Assembly: GCA_012728155.1 (NCBI GenBank)
Contig: JAAYFR010000237.1
Span: forward strand, 1-5,961
Direction: 5' to 3'
DNA from: Bacteroidales bacterium
Lineage (GTDB): Bacteria > Bacteroidota > Bacteroidia > Bacteroidales > Dysgonomonadaceae
Length of the DNA stretch: 5,961 bases
Of the stretch, positions 1 to 4,925 are shown one piece after another. Both the position numbers and the translations under genes were made by a program. The notes below the pieces were generated by a model. It was not told the DNA's origin and ran no database searches. It was given only the letters and a program-made list of their open reading frames with translations. How positions within the stretch are numbered: the stretch's first letter is position 1; each line of letters opens with the position of its first letter.

Positions 1-82
1 CTTTAATTCTACTCAGGTCACAAAATTATTTTTAATATATTAGAAAAATGCTTTAAAAGCGTAATTCTGTTTTCAAATAACG
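1..82. other. Non-coding edge, downstream of the regulator gene
   Basis: This AT-rich stretch shows no credible open reading frame. Read on the minus strand it follows the regulator's stop codon. The only structure is a short palindrome at 50-60 (GCTTTAAAAGC on plus), followed on the minus strand by ATTTTTC. That could be a weak terminator, but a 4-bp stem is too short to call. Confidence 0.4.
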
Positions 83-1246
83 TCATATTGTATCCCGCCT
101 GCTATATTTTTTGCGGTATTCAATGGGAGTACATCCTTTCAATTTCTTAAAAATTCGTGAAATATTTTTACAATCGTTAAATCCCGACTCCAATGCCAAA
201 TCGAATAGGGTTCTATCAGTAGATATCAGTAAATGGGCGAAATAATCGATTCTGCAGCGTATAATAAACTGATAAATAGAAGTTTTCATTTCATCCTTGA
301 ATTTTACTTCCAGATTACGCCTTGAAAGTGGAACCAATTCGGTGATCTCTTCAATATTGATATCGGTGATAAAGTTGTCTTCAATGAAATTAACTACCTG
401 TGAGATATATTCATTTTCGATATTATATTTCTCAGTTGATTTTCGAAGTTCAAATCTTGTGGGGCGGATAACAATATTGAATGGATCTTTAATTTCCCCT
501 TTGTTCATCCGGTCAATAAGTCTTCCTGCTTCATACCCACCCTTCTCCACATCCGTCACAATGGAAGAGATGGGAGGGTCGGACAAATTACAGATCAATT
601 CGTCGTTATCTACCCCCAGCAGAGCGATCTCTTCGGGAATTCGGATATTATTGATCTTGCAGTATTGCGATATACGAAGTGCGAAATTGTCGTCACAGGC
701 AAAGAGACCTACGGGCTTGGGTAGAGATAAAAGCCATTCATCAAGCTCTATGTGGCTACGACCCCACTCCTCACCATCCAAATTCTCACTTTCGAAATAG
801 TGATAACTTCCACCTGCTTTTTCAACTTGAGTCCTGAATCCTTCTGCTCTTTCACGTGACCAGACCACCCCCTTGTTTCCATAGAAAGCGAAATGCCTGT
901 ATCGCCTTTTGATGAAAAATTGGGCCGCCATCTCCCCCGTGCCGAAATAATCACCGGTCAGGTTGGAGAAATAGGTGCTCCGCTCTTTATAATTTTGAAG
1001 TAGGATTGGAATATTCAGCGATTCCAGCAGATTGGTGCCTTCATGGTCCCAGCGTGCCACAATGGCGTCGGCTTTCCATTCTTTAGCCCACTCCACGATC
1101 CCCTCTTTGCCATACAGCGTTTTATAATAGGAGGGCAAGCGATAAAAGATCCAGGGGCCATGCTCTTTGGAGTATTGAATTAACCCTCTGAGCAATCGAC
1201 GGCTGAACTCACTGGAATAATCAATCAGGATAAGTATTTTTAGCAT
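83..1246 (-). CDS. XylR-type transcriptional regulator (LacI-like ligand domain + AraC DNA-binding domain)
   Basis: This 387-residue protein is very close in length to E. coli XylR (about 392), and its layout matches. Residues 1 to about 268 resemble a periplasmic-binding/LacI-type effector domain, with GVDNDELICNLSDPPISSIV at 211-230 as the typical late motif of that fold. Residues about 280-383 are an AraC-type domain with two helix-turn-helix units: IEEITELVPLSRRNLEVKFK at 298-317, and a second unit at 347-380 ending in the family hallmark GCTPIEYRKK. Proteins of this type activate sugar-use genes when bound to a sugar, D-xylose in E. coli. The ligand here cannot be read from sequence, so I give no gene symbol. 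No sugar-catabolic genes are visible; its targets may lie beyond base 1 or elsewhere. The ATG at 1246 is preferred because the nearby upstream ATG is in another frame. There is no Shine-Dalgarno, as is common in Bacteroidetes. A dedicated promoter lies at 1329-1359. Confidence 0.88.
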   Translation of the reverse strand: MLKILILIDYSSEFSRRLLRGLIQYSKEHGPWIFYRLPSYYKTLYGKEGIVEWAKEWKADAIVARWDHEGTNLLESLNIPILLQNYKERSTYFSNLTGDYFGTGEMAAQFFIKRRYRHFAFYGNKGVVWSRERAEGFRTQVEKAGGSYHYFESENLDGEEWGRSHIELDEWLLSLPKPVGLFACDDNFALRISQYCKINNIRIPEEIALLGVDNDELICNLSDPPISSIVTDVEKGGYEAGRLIDRMNKGEIKDPFNIVIRPTRFELRKSTEKYNIENEYISQVVNFIEDNFITDINIEEITELVPLSRRNLEVKFKDEMKTSIYQFIIRCRIDYFAHLLISTDRTLFDLALESGFNDCKNISRIFKKLKGCTPIEYRKKYSRRDTI

Positions 1247-1328
1247 AACAGTTACAAATCATACAATTAGTTTTTTCATTTAGTTCAATAGAATTGCTCG
1301 AATACCGAAAAAATCTATATTTTTTCCT

Positions 1329-1359
1329 CAAATATAAATGTTATTTTGATAAGATCAAA
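1329..1359 (-). promoter_or_regulatory. Promoter of the XylR-type gene (Bacteroidetes sigma-A type)
   Basis: On the minus strand the sequence reads TTTG (1359-1356), 19 bases, then TATATTTG (1336-1329). This matches the Bacteroidetes primary sigma consensus of TTTG, about 19 bases, TAnnTTTG exactly. A start about 5-8 bases downstream would give a leader of roughly 75 nt before the ATG at 1246. An inverted repeat covers the -33 box. Confidence 0.75.
1345..1359. promoter_or_regulatory. Candidate operator: inverted repeat TTTGAT-N3-ATCAAA
   Basis: The plus strand reads TTTGATAAGATCAAA, a perfect 6-bp inverted repeat with a 3-bp spacer. It includes the -33 box of the regulator's promoter (1356-1359) and runs into the spacer. 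A protein bound here would block RNA polymerase, so autoregulation or another repressor is plausible. The bound protein is unknown, and AraC/XylR proteins more often use direct repeats, which weakens the autoregulation reading. Confidence 0.35.
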
Positions 1360-1370
1360 TCTTTTTTTTA

Positions 1371-1407
1371 AAAAAAAGAGGCCCCCTCGGTCGAGAAGGC
1401 CTCTTTT
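1371..1407 (-). terminator. Strong intrinsic terminator (end of the putative small RNA)
   Basis: The stem is AAAAGAGGCC (1374-1383) paired perfectly with GGCCTCTTTT (1398-1407). The 14-nt apical part can extend with CTC/GAG (1386-1388 with 1393-1395). Transcribed leftward, the hairpin ends in a run of seven U (1377-1371). On the plus strand only TTTT follows before GTATC, and no plus-strand gene lies upstream, so the minus orientation is favoured. It cannot be the rpsO terminator, which is a separate hairpin at 1671-1709. Confidence 0.8.
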
Positions 1408-1461
1408 GTATCGGTTAACGTGATATCAGTATTAAGGTAAAAAAGATTGTTTTAGGTTATC
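1371..1461 (-). ncRNA. Putative free-standing small RNA, about 90 nt
   Basis: A consensus promoter (1466-1496) and a strong intrinsic terminator (1371-1407), both on the minus strand, bracket about 90 nt. Transcription is expected to begin near 1459-1461. The transcript contains no ATG-started reading frame, so it is most simply a non-coding RNA. Its 5' part is AU-rich with a pyrimidine tract (minus-strand CAATCTTTTTTACC, about 1449-1436) that could be single-stranded, and its 3' end is the GC-rich hairpin plus U7. This is a usual layout for a trans-acting bacterial sRNA. It is unlikely to be only an attenuated leader of the XylR-type gene, because that gene has its own consensus promoter downstream of the terminator. 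I do not recognise it as 6S, tmRNA, SRP RNA, RNase P or a known riboswitch. The call rests only on promoter and terminator geometry. Confidence 0.5.
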
Positions 1462-1465
1462 GATA

Positions 1466-1496
1466 CAAAGATAGAATGCTATTTTGAATCTGCAAA
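1466..1496 (-). promoter_or_regulatory. Promoter of the putative small RNA (Bacteroidetes sigma-A type)
   Basis: On the minus strand, TTTG (1496-1493) is followed by 19 bases and then TATCTTTG (1473-1466), an exact match to the Bacteroidetes consensus with the same spacing as the rpsO and XylR-type promoters. The nearest downstream signal is the terminator at 1371-1407, not a coding start. Confidence 0.65.
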
Positions 1497-1499
1497 ATA

Positions 1500-1540
1500 A
1501 AAAAATATGTTATAAGACATATTTCTGTAACATATTTTTT
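1500..1540. repeat. Overlapping AT-rich inverted repeats upstream of the small RNA promoter
   Basis: AAAAAATATGTTA (1500-1512) is the perfect reverse complement of TAACATATTTTTT (1528-1540), a 13-bp repeat with a 15-bp spacer. The left arm also takes part in a second palindrome, AAATATGT-TATAAG-ACATATTT (1503-1524), with 8-bp arms and a 6-bp spacer. The block thus contains three related half-sites (ATATGT or its complement). It ends immediately upstream of the -33 box at 1493-1496, a sensible place for an activator or repressor. A weak AT-rich terminator is the alternative; no GC-rich stem supports that. Confidence 0.45.
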
Positions 1541-1670
1541 AACGGCAATATCTATCCCTTAAGGGTATTAAGTGTGTAAATATTTGTTGTTTAGCCAATT
1601 ATAGTTCATCCTTTTCTGGCTTGTTCTATGGAGCAAATCTTTAATTTTTTTAATGAAGAAAAGGTACAAT

Positions 1671-1709
1671 AAAAAAGAGGATAAAATCAGCTGTTTTACC
1701 CTCTTTTTT
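1671..1709 (-). terminator. Intrinsic terminator of rpsO
   Basis: The hairpin AAAAAAGAGG/CCTCTTTTTT has an inner TAAAA/TTTTA stem and lies 15 bp beyond the rpsO stop codon. At one inner position the plus strand has an A-C mismatch, while the minus-strand RNA has a tolerated G-U pair. The minus transcript therefore folds into an unbroken stem ending in six U. That asymmetry and the position assign it to rpsO. Confidence 0.8.
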
Positions 1710-1724
1710 CTTTTTTTTAAAAAA

Positions 1725-1994
1725 TTATTTTCTGATGCCCAATTCTTTGATAATAGAACGATATCTTTCGATATCTGTGTCGATCAGATAATCGAGTAAA
1801 CGACGGCGTTTCCCGACTAAAATTTTCAATGCTCTTTCGGTGCTATAATCTTTTTTGTTTGACTTGAGATGTCCAGTCAAATGCGAAATACGGTAGGAGA
1901 ACAATGCTATCTGCGCTTCTGGTGAGCCAGTATCAGTGTTGGACTTCCCGTATTTGGCGAAGATTTCCTTCTTTTTAGCAGAATCTAAATACAT
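1725..1994 (-). CDS. rpsO: 30S ribosomal protein S15
   Basis: This 89-residue protein has the standard full length of bacterial S15. S15 binds the central domain of 16S rRNA (helices 20-22) early in small-subunit assembly and helps form an intersubunit bridge. The hallmark stretch NTDTGSPEAQIALFSYRI is present at 19-36, followed by HLTGHLKSNKKDYSTERAL at 38-56 and GKRRRLLDYL at 61-70. Residues matching the known rRNA contacts are in place, including T22/G23/Q28, H42, D49 and S51. The ATG at 1994 gives the family's usual N-terminus MYLDSAKKKEIF. No Shine-Dalgarno is visible; the leader is AT-rich. It is a single-gene unit with its own promoter (2038-2068) and terminator (1671-1709). S15 represses its own mRNA in several bacteria, but the short leader here (about 36-40 nt) shows no fold I can support. 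Confidence 0.98.
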   Translation of the reverse strand: MYLDSAKKKEIFAKYGKSNTDTGSPEAQIALFSYRISHLTGHLKSNKKDYSTERALKILVGKRRRLLDYLIDTDIERYRSIIKELGIRK

Positions 1995-2037
1995 ACTGAT
2001 TTGTGAATAATATAATTATAAAAAAACTTTTGGGTTG

Positions 2038-2068
2038 CAAAGGTACATCTAAATTCTCTAATTCCAAA
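2038..2068 (-). promoter_or_regulatory. Promoter of rpsO (Bacteroidetes sigma-A type)
   Basis: On the minus strand, TTTG (2068-2065), 19 bases, then TACCTTTG (2045-2038) matches the Bacteroidetes promoter consensus exactly. The expected start near 2031-2033 gives a leader of about 36-40 nt before the rpsO ATG, consistent with a strongly expressed ribosomal protein gene. Confidence 0.8.
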
Positions 2069-2197
2069 CAGTTTTAGTTTTTTATTTTTTTGGGAGATTC
2101 TCATTGTGCAACTTAACCTTTCGAGGTGGGATTGATATCCAGACCATCTGTTGTGTGGTGACCTCCCATCTTTTTTGATATCGGGCATCAAAGCGTC

Positions 2198-2267
2198 ATT
2201 CATAACTCCCTTGGGCAGATAAGAAGAGTCTGGCGCAACCCTCTTGCGGGGGAGTATGAATTTTTTT
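2198..2267 (+). other. Structured inverted-repeat element with a T-tract (class unknown)
   Basis: The outer stem pairs ATTCAT-A-ACTCCC (2198-2210, bulged A at 2204) with GGGAGTATGAAT (2250-2261), giving 12 base pairs. Inside it two small hairpins can form, CAGA/TCTG (2216-2219 with 2229-2232) and CGCAA/TTGCG (2234-2238 with 2244-2248), making a three-way junction. On the plus strand the element runs into T at 2261-2267, like a terminator. A competing pairing exists: CGCAACCC (2234-2241) is perfectly complementary to GGGTTGCG (2274-2281). It could be a terminator or attenuator, part of a longer nadB leader, or a small palindromic repeat. The strand is inferred only from the T-tract; no consensus plus-strand promoter is seen upstream. 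Confidence 0.45.
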
Positions 2268-2371
2268 CTGTTGGGGTTGCGATAGAGAGATTTTGGTGAG
2301 GAGAAGAGAGGGTGGCTGCGTAAAAAAGAGTACTATTTAGGAAAGTGAGTGAAGATTCTGGGAAAATCATG

Positions 2372-2379
2372 TAAATTTG
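2372..2379 (+). promoter_or_regulatory. Probable -7 box of the nadB promoter
   Basis: TAAATTTG matches the TAnnTTTG -7 consensus and lies 28 bp before the nadB start codon, leaving a leader of roughly 20 nt. The position expected for the -33 box (about 2349-2352) reads GTGA, a poor match to TTTG, so the promoter is either weak and activator-dependent or not used. Confidence 0.45.
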
Positions 2380-2407
2380 TATCAAAATAATTCAAATAAA
2401 GAGGGAG

Positions 2408-3988
2408 ATGGTGTATAGATACGATTTTCTGGTGATCGGTTCGGGTATTGCCGGAATGAGTTTCGCCCTGAAAGTGGCGAAACATGGAAGAGTGGCAATT
2501 GTTGCAAAAAACAGCCTCGAAGATGCCAACACATATTATGCACAAGGGGGAATTGCTTCCGTCACCAATCCGTGGGATAATTTCGAGAAGCATATTGCCG
2601 ACACCTTGGATGCAGGGGCAGGCCTTTGCGATGTGGAGGTGGTGGAAAAAGTAGTACGTGAAGCACCGGCTCAAATCAGTGAATTGATAAGATGGGGAGT
2701 TGATTTCGATAAAGATGACAAAGGCAACTTCGATCTTCACCGGGAAGGGGGACATTCTGAATTTCGCATCCTGCATCATAAGGATAGTACAGGGGTAGAG
2801 ATTCAGGTTAGTCTGATTGAGGCCATCCGAAAACATCCCAATATAGATGTGCTTGATAACCATTTTGCGATCGAAGTGCTGACGCAGCATCATCTGGGGC
2901 AGGTGGTCACAAGACATACCTCCGGTATTGAATGTTATGGGGCTTATATCCTCAATCAGGAGACCAATGAAATCGACACCTTTCTCGCCCGGGTCACCAT
3001 GATGGCAACCGGCGGGATTGGCTGTATTTACCAGACCACCACCAACCCCCTGGTCGCTACAGGCGATGGAATTGCCATGGTGGCACGCGCCAAGGGAGAA
3101 ATCAAAGGGATGGAATTTGTGCAATTTCATCCTACGGCATTGTATCATCCCGGTGCCCGCCCTTCCTTTCTTATTACGGAGGCGATGCGTGGCTATGGAG
3201 GGATATTGAAGCGACTCGATGGTGAGGAGTTTATGTATAAATATGATGAGCGCGGTTCGCTTGCCCCACGAGATATCGTAGCCCGCGCTATTGATACCGA
3301 GATGAAAGAAAAGGGATTCGACCATCTTTTTCTGGATGTAACCCATAAAGATCCTGCGGAGACCAAGAGGCATTTTCCCACCATTTATGAAAAATGTCTC
3401 TCCTATGGCATCGACATCACCAAGGATATGATTCCGGTGGCTCCGGCTGCCCATTATCTATGCGGGGGAATCATGGTAAATGGGGATGGAGAGACAAGTA
3501 TCAGTCGCCTCTATGCTAATGGGGAGTGTGCCTGTACCGGCCTTCACGGGGCCAACCGGCTGGCTTCTAATTCTTTGATTGAGGCGGTGGTCTTTGCAGA
3601 TGCCGCGGCGAAACATGCGATCCCTCTCTTCAGGCACTACCCCTTTCAGGAAGATATTCCATTGTGGAATGCGGAAGGGGTCACCTCCCCCGAAGAGATG
3701 GTGTTGATTACGCAGAGTTATAGGGAGGTGGGACAAATCATGTCGTCTTATGTAGGTATTGTCCGTTCCGATTTGCGTCTGCGAAGGGCGCTTGACCGGT
3801 TGGATATCCTGTTTCGGGAGACAGAGAATCTTTTCCAGCGTTCTGTGGTTTCGCGTGACATTTGTGAATTAAGGAATGTCATCAAAGTGGGGTATATGGT
3901 TATCAAACAGGCGATGGCCCGAAAAGAGAGCAGAGGATTGCACTATACCGTTGATTATCCCGATTCTAATCCCGATTCGGTGTTGTAG
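2408..3988 (+). CDS. nadB: L-aspartate oxidase
   Basis: This 526-residue FAD enzyme oxidises L-aspartate to iminoaspartate, the first step of de novo NAD synthesis, for use by quinolinate synthase (NadA). Family members can use fumarate as well as oxygen as electron acceptor, which suits an anaerobe. The dinucleotide-binding motif GSGIAG is at 11-16. The family motif NTYYAQGGIASV is at 41-52 and HREGGHS at 111-117. By alignment with E. coli NadB from memory, the active-site residues are present: E113, H241, R288 in APRDIVARAI, H349 in APAAHYLCGG, and R384 in LHGANRLASNSLIEA. The C-terminal helical domain ends with the NadB-type SRGLHYTVDYP (508-518), which separates it from fumarate reductase or succinate dehydrogenase flavoproteins. 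The ATG at 2408 directly abuts the purine run GAGGGAG, too close for a normal Shine-Dalgarno. nadA and nadC are not in the window. Confidence 0.96.
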   Translation: MVYRYDFLVIGSGIAGMSFALKVAKHGRVAIVAKNSLEDANTYYAQGGIASVTNPWDNFEKHIADTLDAGAGLCDVEVVEKVVREAPAQISELIRWGVDFDKDDKGNFDLHREGGHSEFRILHHKDSTGVEIQVSLIEAIRKHPNIDVLDNHFAIEVLTQHHLGQVVTRHTSGIECYGAYILNQETNEIDTFLARVTMMATGGIGCIYQTTTNPLVATGDGIAMVARAKGEIKGMEFVQFHPTALYHPGARPSFLITEAMRGYGGILKRLDGEEFMYKYDERGSLAPRDIVARAIDTEMKEKGFDHLFLDVTHKDPAETKRHFPTIYEKCLSYGIDITKDMIPVAPAAHYLCGGIMVNGDGETSISRLYANGECACTGLHGANRLASNSLIEAVVFADAAAKHAIPLFRHYPFQEDIPLWNAEGVTSPEEMVLITQSYREVGQIMSSYVGIVRSDLRLRRALDRLDILFRETENLFQRSVVSRDICELRNVIKVGYMVIKQAMARKESRGLHYTVDYPDSNPDSVL

Positions 3989-3995
3989 ATCCCAC

Positions 3996-4034
3996 CGCTC
4001 TTCGGGAATAACTCCAAAATTATTCCGTTGAGCG
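3996..4034 (+). other. Hairpin between nadB and folP
   Basis: A two-part stem forms 8 bases after the nadB stop: outer CGCTC/GAGCG (3996-4000 with 4030-4034) and inner GGAATAA/TTATTCC (4005-4011 with 4020-4026), joined by a small internal loop and capped by an 8-nt loop. No T-run follows, so it is not a classical terminator. It may protect the nadB 3' end or partly uncouple nadB from folP. No consensus promoter was found between it and folP. Confidence 0.45.
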
Positions 4035-4079
4035 ATCAATTACAATTCGTATCCATTAGGCGGATGAAATGGCAGAAAA

Positions 4080-4919
4080 ATGAAAACGATTAATATAAAC
4101 GGTAGGCTGATCGATTTGAGTACGCCTCGGGTGATGGGGATCGTGAATATTACTCCCGACTCTTTCTTCTCGGGGAGCAGGAAGGGATCTGATTCCGAAA
4201 TTGTGGAGCGATGTGCCCAAATAGTGAGGGAGGGGGGCACAATGATTGATGTGGGTGCACAATCCACTTCACCTGACTCCCGTCTTCTCGATGCCAAGGA
4301 GGAGGCCGAACGGTTGATGCCCGCCCTGAAGCTGATTCGGAATGAATTTCCAGACCTCATTCTTTCGGTAGATACCTTCTATGCCGATGTGGCAAAAGAG
4401 GCTGTAGAAGAATATGGAGTGAACATCATCAATGATATTTCGGGAGGTGGGATGGATGAGCGGATGTTCCCGGTTGTGGGGCAGCTGAATGTCCCTTATA
4501 TCCTGATGCATATGCGTGGCACGCCCCAAACGATGCAGCAGTTCACCCACTATGATCATTTTATCCAGGATCTGCTCTTCTATTTTTCTGAACGCAAGGC
4601 GAAACTGAATCAACTTGGAGTAAGTGATGTGATTATTGATCCCGGTTTCGGATTCAGCAAAACGATCTCCCAAAACTATGAATTGATGGCTAATCTGAAA
4701 TATTTTCATATCTTTGAGGAACCTATCCTGGTAGGGATATCGCGTAAATCGATGATCTATAAGTTGCTTGACTCCACACCGGAGAAAAGCCTTAATGGGA
4801 CATCCGTACTCAATACGGTAGCACTACTTTCCGGCACAGATATCCTGCGGGTACATGACGTGAAAGAGGCTGTAGAGTGTGTGAAGATCATCGAAAAGAT
4901 ACGAGAAACTGACACATAA
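4080..4919 (+). CDS. folP: Dihydropteroate synthase
   Basis: This 279-residue cytosolic enzyme joins 6-hydroxymethyl-7,8-dihydropterin diphosphate to p-aminobenzoate to make 7,8-dihydropteroate in folate synthesis; it is the sulfonamide target. It is a full-length TIM barrel. The first pterin-binding signature is VMGIVNITPDSFFSG (18-32), and loop 2 is IDVGAQSTSP (56-65). Substrate-binding residues are in the expected places: D98 in SVDTF, N118 in INDISGG, D187 in IDPGFGFSKT, K223 in GISRKS, and R257/H259 in RVHD. Loop 2 reads QSTSPDS where many bacteria have ESTRPG, so the usual arginine near the sulfa/pABA site is a serine. The ATG at 4080 is preferred; an ATG at 4064 opens another frame that ends within ten codons. 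Upstream GGCAGAAA is only weakly Shine-Dalgarno-like. It is followed almost immediately by cdaA. Confidence 0.96.
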   Translation: MKTININGRLIDLSTPRVMGIVNITPDSFFSGSRKGSDSEIVERCAQIVREGGTMIDVGAQSTSPDSRLLDAKEEAERLMPALKLIRNEFPDLILSVDTFYADVAKEAVEEYGVNIINDISGGGMDERMFPVVGQLNVPYILMHMRGTPQTMQQFTHYDHFIQDLLFYFSERKAKLNQLGVSDVIIDPGFGFSKTISQNYELMANLKYFHIFEEPILVGISRKSMIYKLLDSTPEKSLNGTSVLNTVALLSGTDILRVHDVKEAVECVKIIEKIRETDT

Positions 4920-4925
4920 TTGAAT

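Larger units (their letters stand above)
1247..1724. other. 478-bp intergenic region between the XylR-type gene and rpsO
   Basis: No convincing protein-coding gene is present on either strand. Reading leftward it holds the rpsO terminator (1671-1709), about 100 bp without recognised features (1567-1670), a 10-bp palindrome CCCTTAAGGG (1556-1565), the overlapping inverted repeats (1500-1540), a promoter (1466-1496), the putative small RNA with its terminator (1371-1461), and the regulator's promoter (1329-1359). The sequence is AT-rich compared with the genes. Confidence 0.7.
1995..2407. other. 413-bp divergent spacer between rpsO and nadB
   Basis: This region contains the rpsO promoter at its left end and a probable nadB -7 box at its right end. 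The middle part, about 2100-2325, is visibly less AT-rich than the flanks and carries the inverted-repeat element at 2198-2261. A minus-strand frame stays open from 2332 to 1985. It has no early start codon, runs straight through the rpsO promoter and overlaps rpsO, so I do not call it a gene. No tRNA or other known RNA was recognised. Confidence 0.6.

Noticed and set aside
50..60. GCTTTAAAAGC palindrome as terminator of the regulator gene
   Set aside because: The stem would be only 4 bp of mostly A-T pairs; too weak to support a call.
297..800. Plus-strand open frame inside the regulator gene
   Set aside because: It is antisense to a protein with clear LacI-like and AraC domains; serine-rich and lacking any motif.
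1556..1565. CCCTTAAGGG palindrome as a regulator site
   Set aside because: Ten perfect bases only, symmetry stops at the flanks, and it sits away from any -33 box; easily due to chance.
1580..1670. Short minus-strand reading frames and possible small peptide between rpsO and the palindromes
   Set aside because: Frames are about a dozen codons long, have no consensus promoter, and lie after the rpsO terminator.
1985..2332. Minus-strand frame open for about 115 codons between the nadB promoter region and rpsO
   Set aside because: It has no start codon before 2203, passes through the exact rpsO promoter, ends 10 bp inside rpsO, and its translation shows no recognisable domain. A chance open frame in less AT-rich DNA, or a decayed fragment, is more likely.
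2333..3454. Long minus-strand open frame (373 codons) opposite nadB
   Set aside because: It is antisense to an intact nadB with all active-site motifs, and its predicted protein is low-complexity in character with no family resemblance. It is a shadow of nadB codon bias.
4040..4709. Minus-strand open frames opposite folP
   Set aside because: They overlap each other and the intact folP; no recognisable domain or promoter.
4920..4925. TTG start for cdaA directly after the folP stop
   Set aside because: The TTG adds only two residues, while the ATG at 4926 matches the family's usual N-terminus. TTG cannot be excluded.
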